Positions 32,599-43,473 of a DNA stretch of 64,000 nucleotides are shown here, piece by piece (the stretch's first letter is position 1; each line of letters opens with the position of its first letter). The notes beneath the pieces are model-generated. The model was not told the origin of the DNA. It saw only the letters and a list, made by a program, of their open reading frames with translations, and ran no database searches. The translations under genes were made by a program, and so were the position numbers. Source of the stretch: Hyphomicrobium_A sp963782555 (GTDB lineage: Bacteria; Pseudomonadota; Alphaproteobacteria; Rhizobiales; Hyphomicrobiaceae); assembly GCA_963782555.1 (NCBI GenBank), contig CAWAKB010000003.1:706112-770111 (forward strand), written 5' to 3'.

Positions 32599-32856
32599 TC
32601 AGCGCCCGCGCCAGAGCCAAAGCGTGAGCGCGGCGCCGGCGATCGCGAAGACGTAGAGCAAAATCGGCCATACGAGCCCGAGGACCACCCCCAGGTGGAA
32701 GCCCATGAAGGCGCCGGCGATCCCGATCAGCGCAAAGGTAGCGTCGCTGGCGCCGGTGAAGTTCCGGCCGAGCCAGCTTTGCCCATAGCGCGTCATCGCG
32801 ATGCCGACGGCGACACCGATGAGGATGAGAGTAAGCAAATTGCCGATCGCGGTCAT
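32599..32856 (-). CDS. Small membrane protein, GlsB/YeaQ/YmgE-like
   Basis: 85 residues from the ATG at 32854-32856, with GGGGGAC upstream; a longer frame to 32970 is not protein-like. Three glycine-rich hydrophobic helices: IGNLLTLILIGVAVGIAMTRYG, DATFALIGIAGAFMGFHLGV and VWPILLYVFAIAGAALTLWLWRGR. This resembles the transglycosylase-associated/GlsB family of stress-induced membrane proteins, whose role is unknown. It is convergent with the large membrane protein gene. Confidence 0.65.
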   Translation of the reverse strand: MTAIGNLLTLILIGVAVGIAMTRYGQSWLGRNFTGASDATFALIGIAGAFMGFHLGVVLGLVWPILLYVFAIAGAALTLWLWRGR

Positions 32857-32966
32857 GTCTGTCCCCCAGTCCAGCGTCCGATTGCTGGTGCCCCAACGTC
32901 GAATCATGCCGGAGCATTCTATCGGACGGCTTGAGACTACTGGAAATCCGCAGCGATTCCGATAGA

Positions 32967-33446
32967 TCACGCACGATGATAGGGGTGGCGCGCCAGGATC
33001 GTTGCGGCGCGGTAGAGCTGCTCGGCGAGCACGATGCGGGCAAGCCCGTGCGGCAAGGTCATGGGCCCCAGCGATAATTTGAGGGTGGCGGCGTCGAGCG
33101 CCGCAGCGCCGTGCCCGTCCGGACCGCCGATGAGGAACGCCGCCGCCTTGGCTCCGCCGTCACGCCGCTCGGCGAGCCAGCGCGCGAACGCTTCGCTCGA
33201 CAGCGCCCGCCCCTGCCCGTGGAGCACGACCTTGACCTCGGCTGCGCCGGCGGCCTTCGACAGCCGTTGTCCCTCGTCCGCCTTGCGCAAGTCGGCGGTC
33301 GCGGCGCGGCTTTCGGTGATTTCGGAGAGCTTCAGGGGGCCGAGGCTCAGGGCGCGTCCGGCCGCGTCGCAACGCATAGCGTAGCGGTCATAGAGATCAC
33401 GCTCCGCGTCCTTCAAGCGGCCGACGGCTGCAACGATGAGGCGCAT
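32967..33446 (-). CDS. rlmH: 23S rRNA (pseudouridine1915-N3)-methyltransferase
   Basis: 159 residues, the standard length. It uses S-adenosylmethionine to methylate pseudouridine 1915 in helix 69 of 23S rRNA. The SPOUT trefoil-knot fold is seen at the C-terminus: FLIGGPDGHG, SLGPMTLPHGLARIVLAEQLYRAATILARHPYHRA. The N-terminal RLIVAAVGRLKDAERDLYDRY is the family start. It follows rsfS by 66 bp on the same strand, the normal nadD-rsfS-rlmH order. Confidence 0.95.
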   Translation of the reverse strand: MRLIVAAVGRLKDAERDLYDRYAMRCDAAGRALSLGPLKLSEITESRAATADLRKADEGQRLSKAAGAAEVKVVLHGQGRALSSEAFARWLAERRDGGAKAAAFLIGGPDGHGAAALDAATLKLSLGPMTLPHGLARIVLAEQLYRAATILARHPYHRA

Positions 33447-33512
33447 GGGCGCTCTCCCCGCAATGTCAGCGGGACCTCAAACGCCGGCGCCCGTGCGTGT
33501 CTCGGCGCTAGC

Positions 33513-33923
33513 TCAGTGAGCGACCTGCTCGCCCGGGCGCTCCGCCGACCACATCTTTTCGAGGTTGTAGAACTCGCGCACCTCGGGCCGGAACACGTGG
33601 ACGATGATATCGCCGGTGTCGAGCAGGACCCAGTCGCACGCCTCGAGGCCTTCGATGCGTACGCGACCGAAGCCTTTGTCCTTGAGCTTCTTCTGGAGCT
33701 GCTCGGCGATCGCGCCCACGTGCCGGTCCGACCGGCCCGATGCGATCACCATGAAATCACCGATGGAAGACTTTCCTGCCAGGTCAATCGTCACGACCTC
33801 CTCGGCCTTGGCCTCGTCGAGCCAGTGGACGATGTCCTTGAGCATGGCAGCCGGCTTGTGTCGTTGCGACAAAAGCTCGGCGGGAGGCGTGCCCCGTCGG
33901 GCACCCTCAAGTGCGGTCCGCAT
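33513..33923 (-). CDS. rsfS: Ribosomal silencing factor RsfS
   Basis: 136 residues from 33923; translation may begin at the internal Met of MLKDIVHWLDEAKAEEVV, which would give the usual core of about 110 residues. The RsfS/DUF143 core is clear: EVVTIDLAGKSSIGDFMVIASGRSDRHVGAIAEQLQKKLK and CDWVLLDTGDIIVHVFRPEVREFYNLEKMW. It binds ribosomal protein L14 and blocks subunit joining under nutrient limitation. It lies between nadD (215 bp upstream) and rlmH. Confidence 0.94.
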   Translation of the reverse strand: MRTALEGARRGTPPAELLSQRHKPAAMLKDIVHWLDEAKAEEVVTIDLAGKSSIGDFMVIASGRSDRHVGAIAEQLQKKLKDKGFGRVRIEGLEACDWVLLDTGDIIVHVFRPEVREFYNLEKMWSAERPGEQVAH

Positions 33924-34138
33924 CGTGTGCTGGATTTCCTTTCCTCATTCACCCCGAAAGGGCTGACGCCGAAGTCCCTGTTTGCCCGGTATGCTCCGGC
34001 GCTTGTTGTGGCGGTATAGAGTGCTGGCCGCCGACGCAAAACATACCCGCTGCCCCCGGGGGGCATCAATACCTTTCCAACGCGGGGACAACGGCCGCGT
34101 CCCGCCGTTGTGACAAAAAACTATTATATTACGACAGG

Positions 34139-34771
34139 TTATCGGCCATTCTCGGCCCTCAGCGCGGTCGAGGAGGCCTCCGAGAGCCGGGTGCTGAGAA
34201 AGACCCAGGCGGGCGGCTTGTGCCCCGGTAGCCGGGCGGCGCGGGCTTCCGGCAGCCTCGAGCGCGCGAGAAAGCGGGCGGCAGGGGAGGCGAGCGCCTT
34301 CAGGTGCCAGCCGGGTCGGTCGACCACGGCGATTGGTACAAGTTGCGCAATGTCGCGCCAGTGCTGCCAGTGGTGAAAGGTTGCAAGGTTGTCGGCACCC
34401 ATCACCCACACGAAACGGACGCGCGGCAGGTGCTCGGTCACGTAGCGGATGGTTGCGTAGGTGTAGGGGCTGCCGAGCTCGGCTTCGAAGCCGGTGATCT
34501 TGATGGCTGGGCTTCGCGCGAAGGCGCGGCTCGCCGACATGCGCTCCTCGAGGCCGGGGAGACGGGCACCCGATTTCAGCGGGTTCCCGGGCGTCACCAT
34601 CCACCAGAGCTGGTCGAGCTTCAGCCGGTTGAGGGCCGTGAGGGCACAAACGGCGTGGCCCTCGTGCGGCGGATTGAAACTGCCGCCCATGAGTCCGATC
34701 CGCTGGCCAGGGGCAGCAAGCGGCGTTCGCACATGCAGGGTGCCGGAGCTTTGGAGTGCGGATCGGAGCAT
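34139..34771 (-). CDS. nadD: Nicotinate-nucleotide adenylyltransferase
   Basis: 210 residues. It transfers AMP from ATP to nicotinate mononucleotide to make deamido-NAD. The nucleotidyltransferase signature GGSFNPPHEGH lies at about residues 28-38 (the family's GGxFxPxHxGH), WMVTPGNPLKSG follows, then VWVMGADNLATFHHWQHWRDIA and the C-terminal STRLSEASSTALR, which aligns with the family's ISSTxLR end. The reading starts at ATG 34769-34771. A hairpin GCAGGCG-cggc-CGCCTGC (34811-34828) lies 40 bp upstream. Confidence 0.94.
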   Translation of the reverse strand: MLRSALQSSGTLHVRTPLAAPGQRIGLMGGSFNPPHEGHAVCALTALNRLKLDQLWWMVTPGNPLKSGARLPGLEERMSASRAFARSPAIKITGFEAELGSPYTYATIRYVTEHLPRVRFVWVMGADNLATFHHWQHWRDIAQLVPIAVVDRPGWHLKALASPAARFLARSRLPEARAARLPGHKPPAWVFLSTRLSEASSTALRAENGR

Positions 34772-35140
34772 GGAATTGTCGTTAAGGCCGGTGGGAGGCG
34801 GATTGTAGGCGCAGGCGCGGCCGCCTGCAAATCTTCAATGCGCGCCGAATCCTTTCAGAATTGATGCGGACTGCGTGGTGCCCGGAGCCAGATTTCGCCG
34901 GGAGCTCGAACGTGCCGTGCGCCGATCGCCCAGAGTTGGTTCCTTAGGTGCCGAGCACGGAAGGCAAAAGGTCAAAATAATTGAATTGCCCGACGGATTT
35001 GCAGGCGCGTCTCGGGATAAGGGGCGAGCTGGCAATTCTGGGGGAAGACGACAGCGTTTGAATGAAAACCAAGTTGCCGGTGCGCGAGCATGAAAGTGAG
35101 CGACGACGCCGGTGTCAACAACAACCGGGGAGGATTTCGA
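34772..35140. other. Divergent intergenic region between nadD and the secreted hydrolase
   Basis: About 370 bp with no convincing gene. It includes the perfect 7-bp-stem hairpin at 34811-34828 (GCAGGCG/CGCCTGC). An AT-rich section near 34970-34990 (AAAATAATTGAATTG) may be part of the rightward promoter. Reading frames across it lack protein-like character. Confidence 0.4.
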
Positions 35141-36682
35141 GTGACTTTCATCCAATCGAATATCCGCATGTACAGCTGCGGCATCGCCGTCGCTGCTGCG
35201 GCGGGGCTGGCCTTAGCGCCTATAAGTGCGTTCGCGCACGGCAGTAGCCACCACTCGCCCGGCGGCGATCCCACCATTCCAAGCTTCTATCCCACGCCCA
35301 CGCACCACTACTTGAAGCACAGCGTGGACATATGCGACCAGGGCAGCTTCTTCGTCGGCGGCATGCTGAAGAAGACGTACTACGAGCGCTCGTCGACCCG
35401 CAGCGCAACGCCTCAGGTCGTCATGATCGGGCAGATGTACGTCGAGTTCCAGTTCCCGATGAAGTACAACGACTATCCGGTGATCTTCGTGAGCGGCGGC
35501 GCGCATACCGGAGCGAGCCTCGAGTCCACGCCCGACGGTCGGGAAGGCTGGGGGCCCTACGCTCTGCGCCACAACATTCCGACCTTTATCGTCGATCAGT
35601 CGGGACGCGGACGCTCGGGCTTCGACGCCAGCGTCATTCATGAAGGTGTCGCACTGCTGACAGACGGCGATCCCTCCAACGATGCCGAAGGAAAAGCTCT
35701 CATTCCCAACTTCCTCGTCTTGGGAACGGCGGACTGGTGGAACGGCACGTTCGGACATCTCGTCAATCCGGCCACGGGTCAGCCGACCGGACCTGGCCCG
35801 GCCAACGTCCTTGTCGATCAACTGGTCCCGCACGGCTGGAGCTCGCTGGATACGGACACCAATCACGGGCCGGGCGTGATGCCTCAGTTCCCGATTCACG
35901 CGACAAGCCCCGAGATCATTCCTGACAATCTGGTTCCCAAGGGCGAGCAGGTCCCCGGTACCATTGCCGGCCCGATGGAATACTATCTGCTCAACTACTG
36001 GCGGGAGCTGGTTCCGAACTCGGAGCAGACGCTGCCTTACGGTCTATGCCCCACCTGCGATCCGCAGGCGATCGCCGGCGGTGGGTTTTTCGCTTCCGGA
36101 CATACCTGGACGTCGAGGAACATCGCGGAGCTGGTTGAGCAGCTCGGCAAAATCTATGGCGGTGCCATCGTTGCGACGCACTCCCAGGGAGGTCCGACCG
36201 GGTACCATGCAATGCGCTACCTGAAGCAGCACGGCACTTTGAAATACCTCAAGGGCCTGATCACCATCGAGGGCACGTCAGTGACCCTGGCCGGGGCCGG
36301 TTTGACGGCAGCGGACTTCGACGACGTTCCGCAGCTGGTCGTAAAGGGCGACTATTCGGGCACGAGCTCGGCATCGCAGGGTATCGTCGACGCCATCATT
36401 GCAAGGCGCCACGATCACATGGGACATGCCGCAGTTGAGTACATCAAGCTCGACGAGGCTCCGAGCAGTGCCAACGCCTGGCCCTACCCGCTCCGTCGGC
36501 CGATCATGCAGGGCATCACCCACATGATGATGGACGGCAGCGATGAAGGCCGCGGCTACGACAGCAGCGACATCATGCAGGTCATTCTGAATTGGAGTAA
36601 CGCGCACATCGCCAAGATGAGCAAGACGATGCAGTGCACCAATAATGGCAGCGACCACCACGGTGGCAAGAATCACTGGTAG
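35141..36682 (+). CDS. Secreted alpha/beta-hydrolase-like esterase
   Basis: 513 residues from GTG 35141, chosen because GGGGAGGA sits about 6 bases upstream; an ATG at 35090 has no ribosome binding site. Residues 1-30 form a Sec signal peptide ending AFA. The mature enzyme shows oxyanion-like VIFVSGGAHTGASLES, VDQSGRGRSGFD, the nucleophile elbow THSQGG (Ser in a G/T-H-S-Q-G turn near residue 348), and a late HMMMDG His candidate. Cys residues (CPTCDP) and many His near the ends suggest disulfide or metal binding. It is probably an extracytoplasmic esterase or lipase. A strong terminator follows. Confidence 0.75.
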   Translation: MTFIQSNIRMYSCGIAVAAAAGLALAPISAFAHGSSHHSPGGDPTIPSFYPTPTHHYLKHSVDICDQGSFFVGGMLKKTYYERSSTRSATPQVVMIGQMYVEFQFPMKYNDYPVIFVSGGAHTGASLESTPDGREGWGPYALRHNIPTFIVDQSGRGRSGFDASVIHEGVALLTDGDPSNDAEGKALIPNFLVLGTADWWNGTFGHLVNPATGQPTGPGPANVLVDQLVPHGWSSLDTDTNHGPGVMPQFPIHATSPEIIPDNLVPKGEQVPGTIAGPMEYYLLNYWRELVPNSEQTLPYGLCPTCDPQAIAGGGFFASGHTWTSRNIAELVEQLGKIYGGAIVATHSQGGPTGYHAMRYLKQHGTLKYLKGLITIEGTSVTLAGAGLTAADFDDVPQLVVKGDYSGTSSASQGIVDAIIARRHDHMGHAAVEYIKLDEAPSSANAWPYPLRRPIMQGITHMMMDGSDEGRGYDSSDIMQVILNWSNAHIAKMSKTMQCTNNGSDHHGGKNHW

Positions 36683-36707
36683 TCGCCACTCTTCTCTACG
36701 ATCCCTG

Positions 36708-36740
36708 GAGCGGCCGCCGGCGGGCGGCCGCTCTTTCATT
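36708..36740 (+). terminator. Rho-independent terminator after the secreted hydrolase
   Basis: GAGCGGCCGCC (36708-36718) pairs with GGCGGCCGCTC (36723-36733) over a 4-base loop, an 11-bp GC-rich stem, followed by TTTCATTTT. It starts 26 bp after the stop codon. Confidence 0.8.
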
Positions 36741-37073
36741 TTCTGTCACGTATTGGGGCGTCTGCGGCAATCGTGGTGGCCTAACTCTCGCTTACGAACT
36801 TCGAATGCAAACCAAATCCTTCCTGAATTGATGCGACATGCAACCCCGGTAACGGGGCAGTCATCATTGCTCGGTCAATGCTGTTGGCAGTGTAGGACGC
36901 GCGTATCTGCGGAGGCGCCACATGTGCCAGCGCCGCTTTCACATGACCGAAGAGCACCACGCTCGCTCGGCGCTCGCGCCCGTGCGCGCGGCGAGCGCCG
37001 CGGCGGCGCAAAGGCGTAGCCGCGAGCGCAGCGAAGGTGCGCGCGAGGCTCTGGTGCGAGCGGAACCCCTTCC
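36741..37073. other. Intergenic stretch before the NTF2-like gene
   Basis: About 330 bp with no convincing gene. A small stem CCCCG-GTAA-CGGGG lies near 36844-36857. The part from about 36950 is highly GC-rich and low in complexity (repeated GCGCTCGCGC-like units). Confidence 0.4.
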
Positions 37074-37559
37074 ATGCTGAACGACCATCTGCTCGCGCCC
37101 GTGCTCATCGCCCTGACGCTTTTCGCCCCGCCGGTGGGCGCGGCGGCGGCCCAGCGTGCCGAGGACGAGATCCGCACAGCGCTCGTCCGGTGGACGCAAG
37201 ACTTCAACGCGGGCAAGGCCGATGCCGTGTGCTCGCTGTTCTCGCCGCAGCTGCGCTACGATTTTCGCGGCTATCCCGAGCGCGGATATCAGGACATCTG
37301 CTCGCGCCTCAAGAGCTCGCTCGCCGATAGCGGCAAGCACTACGCCTACGCGCTCGACCTCCGGGAGATCCTGGTCTCCGGCGACATCGCCGTCGTGCGC
37401 CTCGTGTGGACGCTCACGGTCACGCTCGGCAACGGGCAGGCGGTGACCTCGGTCGAGCCCGGCATGGACGTCTTTCGCCGGGAGCCCGACGGCTCCTGGA
37501 AAATCATCCGCTATCTCGCCTACGAGGCGCCCGAGCGTCTCGCCACCCCGGAGAAATGA
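37074..37559 (+). CDS. Secreted NTF2-like (SnoaL/DUF4440-type) protein
   Basis: 161 residues, ATG 37074. A Sec signal peptide (MLNDHLLAPVLIALTLFAPPVGAAAA) ends near residue 26. The mature part is an NTF2-like cone: IRTALVRWTQDFNAGKADAVCSLFSPQLRYDFRGYPE, then beta strands with LREILVSGDIAVVRLVWTLTV, and DVFRREPDGSWKIIRYLAYEAP. Such folds bind small hydrophobic molecules or act as association modules; no catalytic residues are assignable. A weak ribosome binding site only. Confidence 0.75.
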   Translation: MLNDHLLAPVLIALTLFAPPVGAAAAQRAEDEIRTALVRWTQDFNAGKADAVCSLFSPQLRYDFRGYPERGYQDICSRLKSSLADSGKHYAYALDLREILVSGDIAVVRLVWTLTVTLGNGQAVTSVEPGMDVFRREPDGSWKIIRYLAYEAPERLATPEK

Positions 37560-37656
37560 GGTTTCAGACTGGTGCCTAAGTTCCACGTGTTCACGCAACC
37601 ATTTTTCAAGTCGTTGGTTTGGCCCTTTGCCGCTTTCAAAAAACAGGAGGTGTCCA

Positions 37657-38259
37657 ATGAAAGCTAGATTGTGCCTTGTTACCTCACTATTGCTCCTGGC
37701 TGCTCCCGCCTTTGCGCAGGAGCCGCTCGAGAAGACTGGAACGGAGCCGAGCGCTCAATCGGCCCCGTCCCCCGGCGGTGCCATGACCCCGGAGCCGATG
37801 GATAAGGTCGGCGCGGAGCCGAGCACTCAGGGAGCAGCTCCTGCGGCAAGCGATACGGCACCGGCCAAGGAGCCGCTCGAGCAGATCGGCACGGAGCCGA
37901 GCGAGTCCAGCAAGCCGGGCCAGCAGCAGGCCGGGATGCCTGAGGAGGTCGTCATCACCGACCTCACCGAGGCTCAAGACGGCAAGAAGCTCGTCAAGCC
38001 GTGGAACGTTCCCGTCGACTCGGTTCAGCAGATGGACGTGTTCGACGGCAACGGCAAGAAGATCGGCCAGGTCGACGCCGTCCTCCAGGACAAGAACGGC
38101 GACGTCAAAGGCGTCGCAGTTGGCTACGGCGGCTTCCTCGGATTCGGCGAGAAGGGAGCCATCGTGACGCTCGATCAGGTGAAGCTCAAGGACGGCGCCC
38201 TCGTCACCGATATCAACGAGGACCAGCTCTCCAAGCTACCCGCGTGGCTGAAGAAGTAA
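37657..38259 (+). CDS. Secreted PRC-barrel domain protein with threefold N-terminal repeat
   Basis: 200 residues from ATG 37657, preceded by AGGAGGTGT. Signal peptide MKARLCLVTSLLLLAAPAFA. Residues about 22-80 contain three copies of a short unit EP(L/M)(E/D)(K/Q)xG(T/A)EPSxxx (EPLEKTGTEPSAQ, EPMDKVGAEPSTQ, EPLEQIGTEPSES) separated by Pro/Ala linkers. The C-terminal PRC barrel follows: PWNVPVDSVQQMDVFDGNGKKIGQVDAVLQDKNGDVKGVAVGYGGFLGFGEKGAIVTLDQVKL. PRC barrels in alphaproteobacterial periplasmic proteins are common, but the role is unknown. The repeats may be a spacer that binds cell wall. Confidence 0.8.
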   Translation: MKARLCLVTSLLLLAAPAFAQEPLEKTGTEPSAQSAPSPGGAMTPEPMDKVGAEPSTQGAAPAASDTAPAKEPLEQIGTEPSESSKPGQQQAGMPEEVVITDLTEAQDGKKLVKPWNVPVDSVQQMDVFDGNGKKIGQVDAVLQDKNGDVKGVAVGYGGFLGFGEKGAIVTLDQVKLKDGALVTDINEDQLSKLPAWLKK

Positions 38260-38458
38260 GCGGACGAGGTGCGGCGGCGATGAGCCCCGCACCTCGCTTG
38301 GCCGAGCTCATTTGATCATTTTCGGCACCTGCATCGCCGCCATCTGGCGGCGTGCCCACGTTTTTCCATCGTTCGGCCCACGTTCATCGGCATGACGCTA
38401 GCAGGCCCGCACGGGCGAGCATCGGCTCGCGCGGTAAGCTCTAGTAAACAGTGTCGTC

Positions 38459-39928
38459 ATGCCCAAACGTGGTCAGAAGCAGGCCAGCGAGACCGATCCT
38501 TTGAGCCCCCGGATGCGCCGGCATCTGGGCCGGCTCGGCGTGCGCTCGGCAGCCGACTACGCCAAGTGGTGCCGCGCGCACGGCTTTGCGGCGACGGGCA
38601 GCAAGAGCCCCTACGACCTCGAGGAGGAGCTGCAGGCGCTGGCTCAGGACAGGGCACGGGCCGCCGCGCAACTGCGTCTTCATGCCAATCCGCGCAAGCT
38701 GATCGAAGCGGCCTGCGCCGGCGACATCGACGCCGACGAGATCACGCGGCCGCAGCTGCAAACCTTTTGCCGCGCCATTCAAGCCAGCGCGCCCGATGCC
38801 GCCTCGCGTAAGGCCTTGTGCAAGCTCTTGCTCAAGGTCAACGACGAGGCCGACTTTCTGCTGGAAGGCGCCTCGCTGGGCGGGATCAGCTACCGCTATG
38901 TCGATGCCCTCATCAATCTGAACGAGAGGCGCTGGCAATGGATTGCTGCGCTCGAAGATTGGCGCCCCGCCTCGCACAACGCCCGCAAGCAGTTCTCCGC
39001 GCTGACCCGCCACCTGATGACGCGCTATCCGGTGCCGGCCTTCATGGATCAGGCCTGGTTCCGGCGCGACGCCGGTTCGGAGCGCTACCGCGAATGGTTC
39101 GTGCACGTGGGCGCCGGCAAGAACATCCGCACGCTTGCCACACCGATCCCGTTCTCCAAGCTGATGGCGCACCACTTCCTGCAAGCCCCCGACGACACCT
39201 CGATCGAGGGCGCGATGCGCTGGGGCCAGGTGCACGGGCTCGGCGGCGGCGCCCGTCTGACGTCGGCGCTGCTCGGCACGCGCATCGGCCAGGATTTTTC
39301 CAACAACGAGTTCTGGGCCTCGGTCATCCGCTTCTTTGTCGCCAACCCGCTGCTCGACCGGCGCCACGTGGGTCCCATCGTCGACTATCTCTATGCGCAG
39401 AAGTTCGAGACACGCGAGATGGTCGTGGGGCCGGGGCAGGTTGAGGTACATTTGCCGCCGCAGCCGGGCCTCACCATGCGCGGGCGCACGGCCAACACGC
39501 TGCTGGCGCAGGTCGAGCGGTGGCACCGGGAGCTGGGACGTGCGTCGGGCGCGGAGCGGCTCTACTTCCGTCGCTCCGGCGTCAAGGAGCTGAGCCTTAA
39601 GGCAGGCAAGGAAGGCGAGAAGGTTTGGCGCATCCGCGAGCTGTTGTCGGGCGCCGACCTCATCGCCGAGGGCAGCGTCATGAAGCACTGCGTGGCGAGC
39701 TACGCGCGCTCGTGCGTCGCTGGCCACTGCTCAATCTGGGCCATGGAACTCCACACGGAGGCGGGCACCGAGAAGCGCCAGACGATCGAGGTGACGCGCG
39801 CGGGCGTCGTCGTGCAATGCCGCGGCAAGCAGAACCGTCTGCCGACGCCGGCAGAGCTCGACATCGTGAAAGAGTGGGCGCGTTACGCCGGGCTCAGCTT
39901 GAGCCCGTACGTGCGCGCGGGGGTGTAA
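38459..39928 (+). CDS. PcfJ-domain protein
   Basis: 489 residues, ATG 38459. The last 110 residues carry the PcfJ signature: LIAEGSVMKHCVASYARSCVAGHCSIWAMEL, then RQTIEVTRAGVVVQCRGKQNRLPTPAELDIVKEWA. PcfJ-like proteins are known from conjugative plasmids, phages and some chromosomes; their biochemical role is not established. The N-terminal 370 residues are helical, with KSPYDLEEELQALAQDRARAAAQLRL and repeated Trp/Arg motifs. No mobile-element genes flank it here. Lone chromosomal copies of this kind are the more usual arrangement in alphaproteobacteria, from memory. Confidence 0.7.
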   Translation: MPKRGQKQASETDPLSPRMRRHLGRLGVRSAADYAKWCRAHGFAATGSKSPYDLEEELQALAQDRARAAAQLRLHANPRKLIEAACAGDIDADEITRPQLQTFCRAIQASAPDAASRKALCKLLLKVNDEADFLLEGASLGGISYRYVDALINLNERRWQWIAALEDWRPASHNARKQFSALTRHLMTRYPVPAFMDQAWFRRDAGSERYREWFVHVGAGKNIRTLATPIPFSKLMAHHFLQAPDDTSIEGAMRWGQVHGLGGGARLTSALLGTRIGQDFSNNEFWASVIRFFVANPLLDRRHVGPIVDYLYAQKFETREMVVGPGQVEVHLPPQPGLTMRGRTANTLLAQVERWHRELGRASGAERLYFRRSGVKELSLKAGKEGEKVWRIRELLSGADLIAEGSVMKHCVASYARSCVAGHCSIWAMELHTEAGTEKRQTIEVTRAGVVVQCRGKQNRLPTPAELDIVKEWARYAGLSLSPYVRAGV

Positions 39929-40077
39929 GCGTCCGCTCTCGCATTATCAACAGACACTCGGCGTCAGGGTGCCCGCGTCCGCAGCTGACCCGGAGCGGAC
40001 AGCTACTCCCGCCCTCGAAAGGTGGTCGGGGCAGGTTCATCGAAGACGTGGATGTAGAGTGCTGGGACGTGAACTCA

Positions 40078-41049
40078 TTAACCTGGGCGTTCGCTTCGGG
40101 AAGGATGAATGAGCGTCGACCCCTCTTGCACGGCACGTTCAAACTGCGCGATGCGGAACAAAGTGCCCGTGGCAACGAGACTTGGAGAGTGACGGTGGCT
40201 TTTAGAACCGGTATTCAGGCCTCCGCGAACGACATCGAAGGAGGCGTCGAATTTGGCCGTCACAAACCCGACACCGTAAGACGGGCTCTGCGCGACGAGC
40301 TTGATCGACTGACTACCAAGGTCCACATGCAAAAATTCGCCCTTGAACGTGATGTGGCTCCCCAGGGCCCACTCGAAGCCGCCGCCAGCCGTCCAGCCAG
40401 TGGAGGTCCGTGAATCGGAGTCTCCGATGCAGACTTGGTTGTGGACGCAGAAAAGGCGGATAAGGGCAGGCCCCGCAGCATCGATGTTGAGGCTATAATC
40501 ACTAGTGTTGGCGATGTTGGCACTTACCTCGGTCCGACCGTAAGCGAAACCGCCGGTGCCAAACAGTAACAGGTCTGGAGTGGCGAGGTAGCCGAGCCGT
40601 CCGCGCACCGTTCCGAACCACTTCAAGTCTTGCTCCGAAGTGAGGCGAAAGTTGATCAAGCTGCTGCCACTGACCCCTTCTGCGGAATCATCGCCCTGCA
40701 CCCCGGATTGAAAATCCGCTTCAAGGCCTGCGACCCATCTTGCAAATTGCCAGTTGTAGCCGAGCTGACCGCCGCCGACGAAGCCGCTGTTGGAAAGGTG
40801 TCGCGAGTACGAGCGCGTATCGAACAAAGTCATGCCGGTGAAGACCGCATTGAGTGGGACGTTACCGTTGCCGTCGCCGGTGTCGCCCCCATAGAGGACG
40901 GAATCGTCACTCCAGCCGTAACCGGCGTTGACCCCGGCGTAGAAGCCCGTCCAGTTCGCCCTCGGGCCCGTGTAATCGTCCGCATGCACGGAGCCCGCGA
41001 TCAGGACAAGGAGACTGGCAAACCAACCGAAACGCTGAACATTGTACAT
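40078..41049 (-). CDS. Omp25/31-type outer-membrane beta-barrel, C-terminus altered by a frameshift
   Basis: Signal peptide MYNVQRFGWFASLLVLIAGSVHA is followed by an eight-stranded-barrel pattern of porin-like opacity proteins: NWTGFYAGVNAGYGWSDDS, GFVGGGQLGYNWQFARWVAGLEADFQ, DLKWFGTVRGRLGYLATPDLLLFGTGGFAYGRTEV, GWTAGGGFEWALG and TAKFDASFDVVRGGLN. Members of this family end GLNYRF. Here the frame reads GLN-T-G-S-K and runs on about 45 more residues to 40078. Restoring one T after AAT would give GLNYRF and a stop at 40202-40204. The terminal Phe is the signal for outer-membrane insertion, so the present reading should fail to assemble. The normal protein would be about 278 residues. Confidence 0.8.
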   Translation of the reverse strand: MYNVQRFGWFASLLVLIAGSVHADDYTGPRANWTGFYAGVNAGYGWSDDSVLYGGDTGDGNGNVPLNAVFTGMTLFDTRSYSRHLSNSGFVGGGQLGYNWQFARWVAGLEADFQSGVQGDDSAEGVSGSSLINFRLTSEQDLKWFGTVRGRLGYLATPDLLLFGTGGFAYGRTEVSANIANTSDYSLNIDAAGPALIRLFCVHNQVCIGDSDSRTSTGWTAGGGFEWALGSHITFKGEFLHVDLGSQSIKLVAQSPSYGVGFVTAKFDASFDVVRGGLNTGSKSHRHSPSLVATGTLFRIAQFERAVQEGSTLIHPSRSERPG

Positions 41050-41497
41050 CGCGGAGACCTTGGTGGAACTCTTACTGCACCACCCCTGAGCTTATCGAGG
41101 TCCCGGCACCGAGTCTGTGTTGGATGACCTACATCCAGGCGCCATTCGCGAACTGCGTTCAACGGAGTGCATTGGTGGCAACACCTTGCACGGACGCCCG
41201 TCGCGCAGCGGCGCTCCATTTATTCGGAGCGCAGCAGCTCTAGGTCCTGGACGCGAGAGGCCCGGCGTCATTCCCCCGGGCCGGACCGATGAGCCCGCTG
41301 ACGATGTGACCGCACCCTCGGCACGGCAGCAACCGGCGCGGGCGCTGAAGAGCTGCCCGAAAAGTTGCAACAGGATCGCAGCGCTTCGGCGCCCGCGCTC
41401 CCTTGTTTGGCGCAAACCCTCGGGCGGAGACGCCGCGAGGCCAATGGCGCGTCGGGTAGGATTGTGGCTCGCGTCGCCACTTCGGACGACTTAGGCC
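41050..41497. other. Intergenic stretch between the outer-membrane barrel and GH15 genes
   Basis: About 450 bp without a convincing gene on either strand. It contains the promoter of the leftward barrel gene, whose ribosome binding site AAGGTCT lies at the boundary. No terminator or dyad was found for the GH15 gene. Confidence 0.4.
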
Positions 41498-43414
<1,917 letters not shown>

Positions 43415-43473
43415 CTTCTAACCACAAACTCCTTGAGGCAGGTTAATTGCATGCGCCACCTTAGGCTTTCCGC

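Noticed and set aside
34123..34128. TATAAT box as a promoter for rsfS
   Set aside because: The -10 hexamer is perfect on the minus strand but no -35 element lies 15-19 bp upstream, so I do not list it as a promoter.
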